A DNA stretch of 64,000 nt from Bufo bufo (lineage: Eukaryota; Chordata; Amphibia; Anura; Bufonidae), in the NCBI RefSeq assembly GCF_905171765.1, contig NC_053390.1, forward strand, positions 213,640,208 to 213,704,207, in the 5' to 3' direction. The translations under genes were made by a program, and so were the position numbers. The notes below the pieces were generated by a model, which was not told the origin of the DNA, ran no database searches, and saw only the letters and a program-made list of their open reading frames with translations. This document shows positions 12,517 through 24,284 of the stretch, in pieces; position 1 is the stretch's first letter, and every line of letters starts with the position of its first letter.

Positions 12517-12897
12517 ACAGATGCCATTATAGCCTATGGGTAAAGGCTTATTTATTAAACGGAGACCAAAAACTTGATGAGAACAGGAAGCGGAGACCAA
12601 AAACAGCATGAGAACAAGGCTTTACCCTCAGAGGCAAACATCAGCAACTAGGGTGTACTGCTGAGGGGTATTAAAGTGGTACAAAGGACCTTTCATATTT
12701 ATGTCCCTGTTAAAGGGGATGTCTCACCTCAGACATTGATGGCATATCCTTAGGATCCCATCTGTAGAGCAGAGCCCCCAAAGGGAACAAGAGCTCCCAG
12801 CGCATGTGCAGCACTCCCCCATTCATTTCTATGGCAGTGCCAAGTCGATGTTTTAGTGCTTCTAACGTGTAAATGTTTGTCACTCTTTGTTTTTCAG
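12517..12897. other. End of the last SETD1B intron
   Basis: Contains a fragment of a common frog repeat ('aaaggggatgtctcacctcagacattgatggc' at 12713-12750) and the pyrimidine tract and acceptor of the terminal exon. No further feature seen. Confidence 0.5.
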
Positions 12898-13071
12898 CCT
12901 AATTGCTACGCAAAGGTCATCACTGTGGAGTCACAAAAGAAGATTGTCATATACTCCAAACAGTACATCAATGTGAATGAAGAGATCACATACGATTACA
13001 AGTTTCCCATAGAGGATGTAAAGATTCCTTGCCTTTGTGGAGCGGAGAACTGCAGAGGGACGTTGAATTAA
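12898..13071 (+). CDS. SETD1B: SETD1B terminal exon (SET C-terminus and post-SET)
   Basis: 57 codons plus TAA, acceptor 'gtttttcag'. It encodes [20 protein letters not shown], then EEITYDYKF with the catalytic-site tyrosines, and post-[16 protein letters not shown] with its zinc-binding CxCx4C. Ending in GTLN is normal for SET1 proteins, so the C-terminus is complete. A 4-kb intron filled with MITEs precedes it. Confidence 0.96.
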   Translation, partial: PNCYAKVITVESQKKIVIYSKQYINVNEEITYDYKFPIEDVKIPCLCGAENCRGTLN

Positions 13072-14010
13072 ATGTCCCTCATTTGTCATTGCACCTTTCA
13101 GCCATGGCGGACTGCAAGTAACAGGTGTAAGTTGCACTTTGCCAAAAAAAAAGAAAAAAAAATGAATGGTTTCGCACTTCTCTTTGGCTTCTGAACAAGA
13201 AGGGCACATGTACATTGGGACATTGCTTCTGATTGTAAGGACCCTGGTGCTTTTTTATTTTTATTTTCTTTGTCTTTTCATCCTGACAACTGTAAAGGTG
13301 ATTACCACTTAGTGGCACAGAAAACGTGTATGGAAAACAAAGAAACCGATCTCAACCATTTTCTCCACCTTGATATTGACCTAGTGGAGGTAATTATTCG
13401 GTACTTTTTTTTTTTTTTTTTTTTTATGCCATAATGCTGCTAGTTTCCTCAACAGATGCTCATCAATATGAAGAGGTAATGCTGTAATGGTATCCATTAG
13501 AAATAGAAAGGGATTCCCCTTTTTATACGTTGAGAATCTTTAGTTGTGAGAGAAGCTTTTGCTTTGTACGATATTTCTCTTTTTATTTATTTGATTTCTA
13601 CTGGTCTTTTCTTCTGATTTTCTGGCTTATTTTGAAATGTAACAAAAGTCCAAGATGGGATGGCAAGGAGCGATAAATGATGGAGCCACCATGACAGAAC
13701 TAAGTTGGTAGAACATCTACTTTCTAATAATCATCAGCCTGTCCTTTTATATTCGATCATGATTCAAATGCCTGTGTACATGTTACACGGCCACATTGGT
13801 CAATCCTGCGAGAGTGTACACAAATGGATCCTGATATACAGAATACTAAGCTGTATAGGTGATTATGGGCAGAGATATTTAAAATCTTTCAGAACCACAG
13901 TTTAGGGTGTTCTGTTGCATCAGCATGAATCATGTATGGTCATTCTTTCATAAAGTTCATTTTCTGATATCGCTTAAAGCGCACTCATCACCTCTCCTGA
14001 TGTCCCGTTT

Positions 14011-14245
14011 AGGCTGCGTTCACATCTCTGGTTGACTTTTCCGGCAGAGAACAGCCTGCTGGCGTTCACTGGATCCGGCATTGCCGGATTCAGCAGATCA
14101 CCACCAGATAGATCCTAATTAACTATAATTTGGATCCGGCAGTGATCTGGCAGCTTTTCGGTATAAACACTGGTGTCGTTTTTGTCGCCAACATTTATGC
14201 TGGATCAGCCTACCGAATAATCTAACGGAGATGTGGACGCAGCCT
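14011..14245. mobile_element. Palindromic MITE (GGCTGCGTTCACATCTC ends)
   Basis: Termini AGGCTGCGTTCACATCTCTG and CGGAGATGTGGACGCAGCCT are inverted repeats around a GC-rich interior with 'ggatccggcattgccgga'. Related sequence is at about 35500-35852 and 48524-48640. Confidence 0.75.
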
Positions 14246-15000
14246 AATAAATACTTGTGTTTCCCATAAAATAACAATTTTGGAATATCTTTTCTTACAA
14301 CTGTGTTCCATAGAGCGTGCCCCTACACAGTCTGGCACTGATTGGCTAGCTCCATCTCCAAGGAGAATGGTGGCGCTCAGTTGTCAATTTAGTCATGCAA
14401 TTCTAGAAGGAATCATCGAGGAACTGCACAACGCAGAGTTTGAAGAAAATATGATCCAAAATCATTACTTAATGCAGTTATTTCCTAAAACAGACATGTC
14501 AGGAGAGCTGACGGTACCTCTGTAATAATGAAAGATATCTTCCAGCTGCCTCCTCCAGATCCAGACTGTGACTTTATTCATGCTGCCATATAATGGCTCT
14601 CTGTAATGGGATGGATTTGTTGTGTCTATTTTAGGGAAGGTTTTCCCGTGACCAGATTGTATCTCGTCTGCTGGCACTATGGGCTGCCATAAGACATCGT
14701 CTTCGGTTGGAGGTAGTAGGATAGCCATTGGAGTGTTGAAACATAGAAGCAGTTTACTTTTTTAATTAAAAGTAGAGTTGGGCTTTAGCTTTCCACACTG
14801 CAGCATTGCATCCTGATAATTGTCCGTGGAGTGGACTGGAGACATCATTCGCTGTCAGTTCTGTCCCACAGGCAGATTATTTGTCCACATATTTGCCCTG
14901 CAGGAACCTACCTGTGTAAGTGCGCACATTGTTTGCTCCATGTATACCAGTCCCTTGTCACTTTAAAGCTGGGAGCGCGCTCTGTGGGATTCACATATTA
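14246..15000. other. SETD1B 3' flank without recognisable feature
   Basis: Open frames here (14280-14525 plus strand, 14465-14728 minus strand) show no domain I recognise and overlap each other. An AATAAA is at 14246-14251. Sequence is otherwise ordinary. Confidence 0.45.
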
Positions 15001-15272
15001 AGGGCTCATTCAGACGGCCATATGCTATCCGCAAAAATGCGGATCCGTTTTTTTGCGGATTAGATTCTGACCCATTCACTTCTATGGGGCCCTTTTTTTT
15101 ATTCCACGGTTCCGCAAAACAAATGAAACATGTCCTATACTTGTCCTTGAAAATCAGGACATGGCCCCATTGAAGTCTATGGGTCCGCAAAAATTCTGAA
15201 TGCTATCCAGATAGCATTCAGTATTTTTGCGGACAGCATTGCGGACAGCATACGGCCATCTGAATGAGCCCT
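15001..15272. mobile_element. Palindromic MITE (AGGGCTCATTCAGACGG ends)
   Basis: AGGGCTCATTCAGACGGCCA at the left is inverted at the right (GGCCATCTGAATGAGCCCT). The interior is composed of imperfect 'tccgcaaaaatgcgga' palindromes. It is similar in style to 17653-17917. Confidence 0.8.
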
Positions 15273-15953
15273 TTCTCTGTGATGGAGGGTATAATTTACC
15301 TGCAGTGTCTAGAAGGAGCCTCTGGCATAAGCATTCAATACCAGTTATTCAGTTATATATGACTTGTATTTGTGAGCCTCATATAAGAGAAGTATTGGCA
15401 AATGTTGGGTTTACATGGGCAGAAATGGCAATAGGTTTTACAAACCTGCTCTTCCCGTCTGAAGCTTGATTTTATGGCATTTATGAAGTGTTCACTAATA
15501 CTTCATATGGCATTGTATTTTAGTATTCATTTGGCTTAACATGGTGCCCTTTAGCCTTCTTATGACCACTGCATTCCTGCACATGGGTATTTTTTAAAGG
15601 GAACCTGTCACCACAAACTGCAGCGTCATCCACAGGCAGCATGTTATAGAGCAGGAGGTGCGCAGCAGATTGATATAACGTGTATATCATTCATTTAAAT
15701 TCCTGCTCATTCTCGGCTTTGAAGTCGAGGAGGAGGTCCTATCAGTGATTGACAGCTGTATACAGTCTTAGAGGGAAGGCTGTCAGTCACTGATAGAACC
15801 GACTCCTGGACTTCAAAGCCCAGATATGAATGAATAAATTACAGGTTAAACTAAATCTTTTCCCACAAAACTATACATCAATCTGCTCCGCTCCTCCTGC
15901 TCTATAACATGCTGCCTGTGGCTCAGACACCAACCTGACAAGTTCTCTTTAGG

Positions 15954-17641
15954 TAATGTAAAAAGTTTGTGGATAGCTCACCACCCTTCTCAATACGGTA
16001 AGGGTGCTCTAGTCGAGGGGCTGCTCACTCAGTCAGTCCAATGGTATAGAATAAAAGGATAGAAAAACGACTATTTATTAGTACTATCAAACGTACTATT
16101 TATTATCTGCCCACTCAGCGATGGAGTAGTAGCAGCAACACATACAATTTAAAACAACATTACAATAAAAATATGCACTAAAAAAAAACCCTAAAAGGAA
16201 TAAAAATGCTTAAATGCCCTGGTTGTATGGATATGTAAATACAAAAACGCATATGTCAAAACATGGGACCTCCTGGGATATATGGATACCAACAATATTG
16301 CTTAGCGGTGTGTATCCTGATCAATCCTGTTGAAGATAATGTCTCTTAAGTGGCATAAATCGCCAAACCAATTGGTCTCCTATATAATGTCCACAGTCTG
16401 TGTATTCAATTGTTCCGGATCCAAACGGACATCCACAAGTTACAATGGCTATGATATTGATACTGCTGGGGGATATCACTCCCCTAAATGTAATGCTTAC
16501 TTCAGCAGTCCTTTGGCCGGTTTGTATTACGGCCTTGACATAGAATCTGTTGGAGGTAAATATCGCTTACCCTTAGACGAGTGTTACAGACAGTCAGTCC
16601 GGTTTGGCCGCTCGCTGTACCGCTCACTTACAGCGTCCTGGGCGGGTTTACAGCAGTCAGGCTCTGGTCACTCGCTGCACCGCTCACTCTCGGCGTCCTC
16701 GCACTCTGGTATTGAACACGTGGTATCTCAGAGGTATCGCGGGACTTGGAAATTCACTTCCGGTATTCCTGTGAGAAGGTGCTTTCGGTAAGATGTAGAG
16801 ATGGAACGCTCCACTTATGAAGGATGATTTAAATCTTTATCATCATATCCGGAATATTGCTGTAGACAGGGATATAACGCTAAACGCGTTTCGAGGACTG
16901 AGGAAGAGGACGGAAGTCCTCGAAACGCGTTTAGCGTTATATCCCTGTCTACAGCAATATTCCGGATATGATGATAAAGATTTAAATCATCCTTCATAAG
17001 TGGAGCGTTCCATCTCTACATCTTACCGAAAGCACCTTCTCACAGGAATACCGGAAGTGAATTTCCAAGTCCCGCGATACCTCTGAGATACCACGTGTTC
17101 AATACCAGAGTGCGAGGACGCTGAGAGTGAGCGGTGCAGCGAGTGACCAGAGCCTGACTGCTGTAAACCCGCCCAGGACGCTGTAAGTGAGCGGTACAGC
17201 GAGCGGCCAAACCAGACTGACTGTCTGTAACACTCGTCTAAGGGTAAGCGATATTTACCTCCAACAGATTCTATGTCAAGGCCGTAATACAAACCGGCCA
17301 AAGGACTGCTGAAGTAAGCATTACATTTAGGGGAGTGATATCCCCCAGCAGTATCAATATCATAGCCATTGTAACTTGTGGATGTCCGTTTGGATCCGGA
17401 ACAATTGAATACACAGACTGTGGACATTATATAGGAGACCAATTGGTTTGGCGATTTATGCCACTTAAGAGACATTATCTTCAACAGGATTGATCAGGAT
17501 ACACACCGCTAAGCAATATTGTTGGTATCCATATATCCCAGGAGGTCCCATGTTTTGACATATGCGTTTTTGTATTTACATATCCATACAACCAGGGCAT
17601 TTAAGCATTTTTATTCCTTTTAGGGTTTTTTTTTAGTGCAT
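15954..17641. mobile_element. Palindromic element 1: 727-bp arms, 15-nt spacer, 14-bp target duplication
   Basis: Arms 16173-16899 and 16915-17641 are reverse complements of equal length with very few mismatches (for example one R/W codon difference in a shared open frame). A 219-nt unpaired extension lies at 15954-16172. The flanks carry an exact 14-bp direct repeat, aagttctctttagg (15940-15953 and 17642-17655). The spacer forms a hammerhead-like motif. The two mirrored 153-codon ORFs (16330-16791 plus, 17023-17484 minus) are the same arm sequence and are probably not genes. Confidence 0.85.
16893..16936 (+). ncRNA. Hammerhead-ribozyme-like motif at the palindrome centre
   Basis: Core CTGAGGA (16898-16904) fits the consensus CUGANGA. 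A perfect 6-bp stem II follows (GAGGAC 16906-16911 / GTCCTC 16916-16921), then GAAAC (16922-16926), a two-nucleotide loop and GTT at the expected cleavage position. One extra A sits between the core and stem II, which may weaken activity. Confidence 0.55.
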
Positions 17642-17652
17642 AAGTTCTCTTT

Positions 17653-17917
17653 AGGGTCCATTCACACGTCCGTAAGTGTTTTGCGGATCCGCAAAACACG
17701 GACACCTGCAATGTGCGATCCGCAATTTGCGGACCGCACATCACAGACACTATATAATAGAAAATGCCTTTTCTGGACCGCAATTGCGGACAAGAATAGG
17801 ACATGTTTTATTTTTTTCAGGAACGGGATTGCATCCGTTCCAGCCCCATTGAACTGAATGGGTCCGCAAATTGCGTAACGAATGCGGACCCAAATTACGG
17901 ACGTGTGAATGGACCCT
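17653..17917. mobile_element. Palindromic MITE (AGGGTCCATTCACACGTCCG ends)
   Basis: Ends AGGGTCCATTCACACGTCCG and CGGACGTGTGAATGGACCCT are perfect inverted repeats around 'ttgcggaccg'-type inner palindromes. It interrupts the terminal TTAA of the surrounding T2 MITE. Confidence 0.85.
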
Positions 17918-17921
17918 TAAT

Positions 17922-18916
17922 GGCATCTAATTTCTGACATACAGCTATTCACTAATAGAGCATTTCTCCCATTCGCTGTCCTCAGGTTTCCTAGTTTCGC
18001 GTTGCCCTTATTAGTGTTAATCTGAACCGATGGGCATCTTCAGATGCTTCCAAAAATAAGAGCTTCTAACTAGAATATTTAGGCTTTTTGAAAGCTAAGG
18101 TGTTAGTAACATTAAGAGTAATTAGGCATCAAGGTGGTGTGACAGCAATGCTGGAGGATAGGTTGTAAAACTTGTCCACAGTTTGAGCTCCCCTGATATT
18201 GTACACGCATAGTGCCAGGTATTCCACTTTGACCAACAGCCCCCTTACCCTGGACCCTGCTTTAACCTAAGGTGTTTTCTTTTGCTTGGAGCAGGAATTT
18301 GTCTTCCAAAGGTTAGCAGTTAAGCTACAACCGCACAATATATTTAAAGGTAGTACCAGTGTATTGCATTAGTCAGTATTTGCAAAGTAAGAGTTATTTG
18401 GGTATTCAGAGTAATCCTGCAGACCCAATGTTGCTCCAGAATGAAGAACACAGTCATCACCAATATTAATATAGTATGTATTCCACACGTTCTTTAAAAG
18501 GTGTTTAGCTGCACAGATTCCAAGCAGTCGCTGCCAGACATCTGTTTTTGACCCTGTACCTGACGTTTCTGCAATATACTGTTTTACAGCTAAAGACTTG
18601 AATTAACGCCTTCACATCAGAATGATTTTACAGATTGTCCATGTTTGACCTTCACAGATGGTCCTCATCCATAGATGCATGTAAATGGACCACTTTCACG
18701 CATTCAGTGCTTGGTCTGGGATTTCCATCAGTTATTGTGAGCCCAAACCAGGAGCTGGTCAGAAGCACAGAACAGCAGCAGATCTTTCTATTTATACCCA
18801 TTATCTCTTTGGAAACTACATTCCTGGTTTCGGCTCACAATCACTGATTGAAAATGACGTGTGAAAGAATGGAAAGAAATGTATAAATGCACTTAATGTA
18901 TAAAAGTGAGTGCAAA
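17922..18916. other. No gene or element recognised
   Basis: Moderately AT-rich, apparently unique sequence with no repeated termini or coding signal noticed. Confidence 0.4.
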
Positions 18917-19439
18917 TTAAAGAGGCTCTGTCACCTGTTTCAAGTATACTATGGTAGATATATAGTGAGGTAGAGCTCCAAACGCTGATCACAAACATAC
19001 CTTTATTTCCTTTATTTCAGGTCCGATCACACTGTAAAATCCACACTGTAAAAATATGCTAATGAGCAAACGCCCTGTATGTAATAAACACCCCCATTCA
19101 TTGATTGACAGCGTTGGAGTGCGCACGCGCGGGATCTCAGCGCTAGACCAGTTAGTCTAGTGCTGTCAATCAAATGAATGGGAGGTGTGTTTATTACATA
19201 CAGGGCGGCACTAACTGGCAGGAGGGCGTCGGAGATGCGGTGCTCAGAAGCAATAAGCACGCCTCCGAGTGCTCCGTTTGCTCATTAGCATATATTTTTT
19301 ACGTGGATTTTACAGTGTGATCGGACCTGAAATAAGGGATATAAAGGTATTTGTTTGATATAAAGGTATTGCGTTTTGAGCCCTACCTCACTATATATCT
19401 AGCATGGTATACTTGAAACAGGTGACAGATCCTCTTTAA
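18917..19439. mobile_element. T2/Kolobok-type MITE
   Basis: TTAAAGAGGCTCTGTCACCT at the left mirrors GGTGACAGATCCTCTTTAA at the right, with TTAA at 18917-18920 and 19436-19439. Inner arms ('tatgctaatgagcaaacg...cgtttgctcattagcata') pair as well. Confidence 0.85.
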
Positions 19440-22400
19440 GGATTTCCTCATAGCAAGTAGACCGATCAATTCTTTAATATTCTTACTTGTGCTACAGAAA
19501 CAGCAGAACAGTTCTGTCTTTATTAAGCTTAAAGTGAATAATCTAGCTTCAGAATATTCATGACCTGTGCACAGTAAAAAACCATCATTATCAGGTCGGT
19601 GGAGTCTGATTAGCTGCTTGAAGGGGCCATGGTGCTCATGCAAGTGCTGCATCTTCTTCAATGTTTACCTGCAAGTGGCACGGCCCCCTCAAAGAGCTGA
19701 TTAGCGAGGGTACAAAGAGTCTGGCACATACCGATCTCATGGATGACCTGTCCTGAGGGTAGGCCATAAATATTGTTAAACCAGAGCATTCTCATTTAAT
19801 GCCCACACATTACATGGCAGCCCATTCATTTCAAGAGAAACGGAGTCATTTTTATATTTCTCCCTTAGAGGAAATGTAGCCTGTCTGTCAGATTCTCCTG
19901 TAGATTACAGCTGATCATAAATGGTCCCAGTCCACCGAGATCGGATTATTTTCAGAAGACCCTTCCAACAACAATGGATTGTCAAAAGCCAAACCATCTT
20001 TAAGTTCAAAGTCTAATTTCCCTTAATTTGGGACTGAGAAAGGGCAGCAGGCTTGGCCCAGGAGAGGCAAGCACTCTCATATTGCACCCTCTCTCATCAT
20101 TTTAGTGATTGGTGGGGTTCTGAGCGCTCAGACCAAAAGTTTGGTACGTCTCTGTGACATAAAAGGTTTCACCAAAACTCAGTAACTTTTTAACCGAAGA
20201 CTTTTGAAAGCTTAAACAATGCGGTAGGCAGCTATATAGCCAGCTAAAGGCACGTTTGTGGTTATATTTGGCAGTAAAGTTCCATATTCGGCCAAAACAG
20301 AAGACTACTATTCTTTCTTTTATGCAGGTTCTGAATAACTTTCAGATAAGACAGGTCCTGTGTTTCAGATGTTAAGAAAGCCATTCGACCTCTTATCTTC
20401 GATCGAGTAAATACATTTTAGGCTTTCAAAAGTAAATGTGAATGTTCAGTTTGTACCATAGAGAATTGTAAATTAAGAACAGGTTTTTTTTTTGTTTTTT
20501 TTTGTCTGTCTCCTGTACAAAATTTACCAGCTTTTCTTCCCGTTTTTTTTTTTTTGCTTGTTTGTTTTTTTAACAAAATGCACTTGGCTCAACATAAAGG
20601 TCACTTTTCCCAATATGACGTTTTATATACAACATTCAGAATTTCTTCCATTCTGCCTGTTCTACACAAGGTGGCTATTTGCAAGAAAAAGTTTTTCTTT
20701 TAATTAAAAATTCAACAAAACAGCATTACCGAAAATGTTTTTTTTGACTATCTCGCAGGGATAATATCAGTGCATTTGTGTAAAAATAAACTAAAATAAG
20801 AAAATGAAGATCTATATGTGCTTGTGTATATAGCTATATGTAAATGAAGAAAAGGTTTTCAGTGTACTTAGAAACTGCGTATCCTGTACGAAGTTTCACA
20901 CAAAATCTCGAAACATTTGTTTCTTGTAGAAACAAGTTGAATTAGGTTTCTTTGCTGATTTTGCTTTGTATTTGAAACAAGCGTGTAAATAGTTAAAGTG
21001 AATATTGTAATTTGAATTCTCTTTCTGAGTTACAGCTCAATGCGTAAGGATTTCTCTTCAATATGTTGGACGTCATTGATGCTGGTAACCGTCTACCATA
21101 TTGAAAAGGGATCTGGAGCAAAGCAGCTTTGTATATTGGAGTGAACAAGTAGCGGATTTTAGCTTGTGTCAAGCTTTATATAACATGTACATTCTGTATA
21201 AAAAATTATTATTATTTTTTTTTTGGGCAAGCTAGATTTAATTTAGAAGCATTAACAAATTGGAAGAAATGGTGACTCCCTCCCCTCACTAGAAGCATTG
21301 TGTATTTATTGCAATTGCAGAGATTACATAGTAACTATAAACTGTATGTATTAACACTTTTGCTGCCAGAAGCCTTGCAGAGCATAAGCTTCTTGCTGCA
21401 AAAGCGTTGGCCCGCTCAGCCGCGTTGTTAGAGCTCAAAAAGGTTTAACTCTTTTAACTGCCAGGAGTAAGGGCAAAACCTCTTCAAAGCAATTTCAGCA
21501 GTTGAGGCAACAAAAAAAAGAAAAAAAACGGCATTTTCGAAATGTCATAAATATATTTTTGTTTCATTTGTCAAAGAAATATTGCCATTCTAGTATTTGT
21601 TAAAATAAAACACTATAATGAAAATTTTAAAGGGGTTGTTAAAAAAAAAAAAAAAAATCTAATGGCACACTGCTGAAATTTTCATGGGATTATTTTGTAT
21701 ATAAGGATATTTTTAATTCACAAAAGTCTAATGAAAACTAAAAAAAATGAAAAGAAAAAAAACAAAAAAAAAAACAACCAGAAACCCAAGTGACAGGTTT
21801 TGCAATAAAAGAACTTATTTTTTCATTAGCTCCATTAGCTTTTGTTTTCAGATCTCTACTACAGAGATTTTGCGGGTTCAATATAATTATTTTTTAAGAA
21901 TCTTCTACATTTAGGGATTTTTTGTGCATATGAAAACTGCCTTGGATATGTACTTTGTTTTTGAAGAAAGTGTTTTTTGTGGGTGTGTCTTGCCTGTATA
22001 TATTTGTTCATATTTTTGTGAATTCAATACTCTGTACCATTGTATTATAGTAACTTTTATAAAGCAAACCATAAATATACTCACTTTTCTTACAGAAAAC
22101 CAAAGTCTCTGCGTTTCTTTTGTACAGTTTTACTTATATAGCTGTCCTGTACCAATAACCTAAATTACGTGGAATAAAAAGGGGTTGTTCCAAGATATTA
22201 TTTTAAAAGAATGTATCGCCACCACTCTATCATCAATGCCCACACCTGTCTTTGATTATTTTTCTGCAGCTGAGAAGTGCCATACATCCATGTGACCATT
22301 ATCAATAAATAAGGCAGTGGTGCACGGAGGGCAGTAGTTGACTACAGTGGTGAAATGTATGTATAGCATGTAAAAGCTGCAGGAAAACAAAGACTGGCGG

Positions 22401-22440
22401 GGATCACAGGCAGGTGATTTACCAGGTGAGAAATGTTTTG
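19440..22440. other. AT-rich unique sequence, candidate distal SETD1B 3' UTR
   Basis: I see no transposon termini and no coding region across 3 kb; poly-T and poly-A tracts are frequent after 20.4 kb. AATAAA occurs at 21804 and 22173. The lack of insertions contrasts with the flanks and may reflect constraint, for instance as UTR. Confidence 0.4.
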
Positions 22441-22675
22441 TAAGGCAATTCCTTCTTAACACCTTAAGGACCTTGACATTTTTCATCTTAAGACCCAAGT
22501 CGTTTTTTGGAAATTTGACATGTCACTTTATACACTGCCTGTCGCCACCTGGATTTAGTAAATAGTTATGAGCCTCCTATTGGATAATTACCGCATGGGC
22601 GATTATCTTTCAGCTGCCAATAAGTTATTTAACCCTAACGGGTGCAATGAGTTGCTTCTCATTTCTTAAACAACC

Positions 22676-22894
22676 ATGTCGAAAGACACATCTCGTGGTC
22701 GTGGAAAAGATGTTAGCCTGTTTAAGAAGTGTCAAATCATTGGCATGCATCAAGCAGAGAAAACATCTAAGGAAATTGCAGAAACTACTAAAATTGGGTT
22801 AAGAACTGTCCAACACTCTATTAAAAACTGGAAGGATAGTGGGGACCCATTGTATTCGAGGAAGAAATGTGGCGAGAAAAAAAATCCTGAATGA
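22676..22894 (+). pseudogene. Tc1/mariner transposase, N-terminal part
   Basis: Starts MSKDTSRGRGKDVSLFKKCQ and carries the helix-turn-helix DNA-binding region (KEIAETTKIGLRTVQHSIKN), then a basic CGEKK linker. A one-base shift in an A-run precedes the point where the CR1 element interrupts it, at 'ctgaatga'. Confidence 0.85.
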
Positions 22895-23959
22895 AAAATG
22901 TCAAGGTCCTTAAGGTGTTAAGGTGTTAAGAAGGAATTGTTACCAGTGGGGTACCTCAGGTCTTGTTACCAGTGGGGTACCTCAGGGATCTGTTCTGGGA
23001 CCCATATTGTTTAATATCTTTATCAGCGAAATTGCAGAAGGCCTCGATGGTAAGGTGTGTCTTTTTGCTGATGACACAAAGATTTGTAACAGGGTTGATG
23101 TTCCTGGAGGGATACACCAAATGGAAAAGGACTTAGGAAAACTAGAGGAATGGTCAAAAATATGGCAACTAAAATTTAATGTTGATAAGTGCAAGATAAT
23201 GCACCTGGGCCGTAAAAACCCAAGAGCAGAATATAAAATCAGTGATACAGTCCTAACCTCAGTATCTGAGGAAAGGGATTTAGGGGTCATTATTTCAGAA
23301 GACTTAAAGGCAGGCAGACAATGTCATAGAGCAGCAGGAAATGCTAGCAGAATGCTTGGGTGTATAGGGAGAGGCATTACTAGTAGAAAGAGGGAGGTGC
23401 TCATGCCGCTCTACAGAGCACTAGTGAGACCTCATTTGGAGTATTGTGCTCAGTACTGGAGACCATATCTCCAGAAGGATATTGATACTTTGGAGAGAGT
23501 TCAGAGAAGAGCTACTAAACTGGTACATGGATTGCAGGATAAAACTTACCAGGAAAGATTAAAGGAACTTAACATGTATAGCTTGGAAGAAAGACGAGAC
23601 AGAGGGGATATGATAGAAACTTTTAAATACATAAAGGGAATCAACAAAGTAAAAGAGGAGAGAATATTTAAAAGAAGAAAAACTGCTACAAGAGGACATA
23701 GTTTTAAATTAGAGGGGCAAAGGTTTAAAAGTAATATCAGGAAGTATTACTTTACTGAGAGAGTAGTGGATGCATGGAATAGCCTTCCTGCAGAAGTGGT
23801 AGCTGCAAATACAGTGGAGGAGTTTAAGCATGCATGGGATAGGCATAAGGCCATCCTTCATATAAGATAGGGCCAGGGGCTATCCATAGTATTTAGTATA
23901 TTGGGCAGACTGGATGGGCCAAATGGTTCTTATCTGCCGACACATTCTATGTTTCTATT
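22895..23959 (+). mobile_element. 5'-truncated CR1-like LINE with 5-bp target duplication
   Basis: Inserted into the transposase; 'aatga' is duplicated at 22890-22894 and 23960-23964. The 3' end reads 'gggcagactggatgggccaaatgg...ttctatgtttctatt', a tail familiar from frog CR1-like LINEs. The first 45 nt (22895-22939) are not LINE sequence: with the adjoining target bases they match the inverted upstream segment 22446-22486. A short stretch, gttaccagtggggtacctcagg, is then duplicated (22939-22985). Confidence 0.85.
22923..23870 (+). pseudogene. CR1-type reverse transcriptase, C-terminal half (uninterrupted)
   Basis: The frame is open for 315 codons; authentic LINE sequence begins near codon 7-16. 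It contains RT motif B (SGVPQGSVLGPILFNIFISE) and the catalytic FADDTK. Then come the thumb and C-terminal segments typical of CR1-clade ORF2 (RPHLEYCAQYWRPY, LERVQRRATKLVHGL, TERVVDAWNSLPAEVV). Palm motif A and the upstream endonuclease are missing because of 5' truncation. The frame has no stop, which suggests a recent insertion, but without the endonuclease it cannot retrotranspose itself. Confidence 0.9.
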
Positions 23960-24284
23960 AATGATCGTGATCGACGATCACTTAAACGTTTGGTGAAATC
24001 AAATTGAAGAAAAACAGTAGAACTCAGGGCTATGTTTAATAGTGAAAGTAAGAGCATTTCCACACGCACAATGCGTAGGGAACTCAAGGGATTAGGACTG
24101 AACAGCTGTGTAGCCGTTAGAAAACCACTAATCGGTTAGGCAAACCAGAAATAAAGGCTTCAATTTGCTAGGGATCATAAAGATTGGACTCTGGAGCAAT
24201 GGAAGAAGGTCATGTGGTCTGTTGAGATAAGATTTACCCTGTTCCAGGGTGATGGGCGCATCAAGGTAAGAAGAGAGGCAGATG
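23960..24284 (+). pseudogene. Tc1/mariner transposase, central part
   Basis: Resumes NDRDRRSLKRLVKSN after the LINE, then contains 'ELRAMFNSESKSISTRTMRR' and 'DWTLEQWKKVMWS'. The first catalytic aspartate context is mutated (WSVEIRF where family members have WSDESRF). Two stops are visible ('SN*' and 'G*A'). It ends at RREAD where the next insertion lies. Confidence 0.85.

Larger units (their letters stand above)
15594..17921. mobile_element. T2 MITE split by two later insertions
   Basis: The left end TTAAAGGGAACCTGTCACCA starts at 15594, and the body pairs with itself to 15953 (right arm '...acctgacaagttctcttta'). Its final TTAA is found only after a palindromic element (15954-17641) and a small MITE (17653-17917), at about 17918-17921. 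Removing both insertions restores a normal T2 end. Confidence 0.75.
13072..22180 (+). other. SETD1B: Probable long SETD1B 3' UTR and downstream flank
   Basis: No other gene is recognisable between the stop codon and about 22.2 kb. AT-rich stretches that look unique (13.1-14.0 and 19.8-22.2 kb) are separated by MITEs and one palindromic element. Candidate polyadenylation signals AATAAA occur at 14246, 21804 and 22173. SETD1 mRNAs are known to have long 3' UTRs, but the true cleavage site cannot be fixed from sequence alone, and much of this interval may be intergenic. Confidence 0.45.

Noticed and set aside
16330..17484. Two identical 153-codon ORFs on opposite strands
   Set aside because: They are the two arms of palindromic element 1 read in mirror image. 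There is no recognisable domain, no coding-like conservation beyond the palindrome, and the same holds for the paired ORFs of 39.4-40.8 kb and 31.9-32.2 kb.
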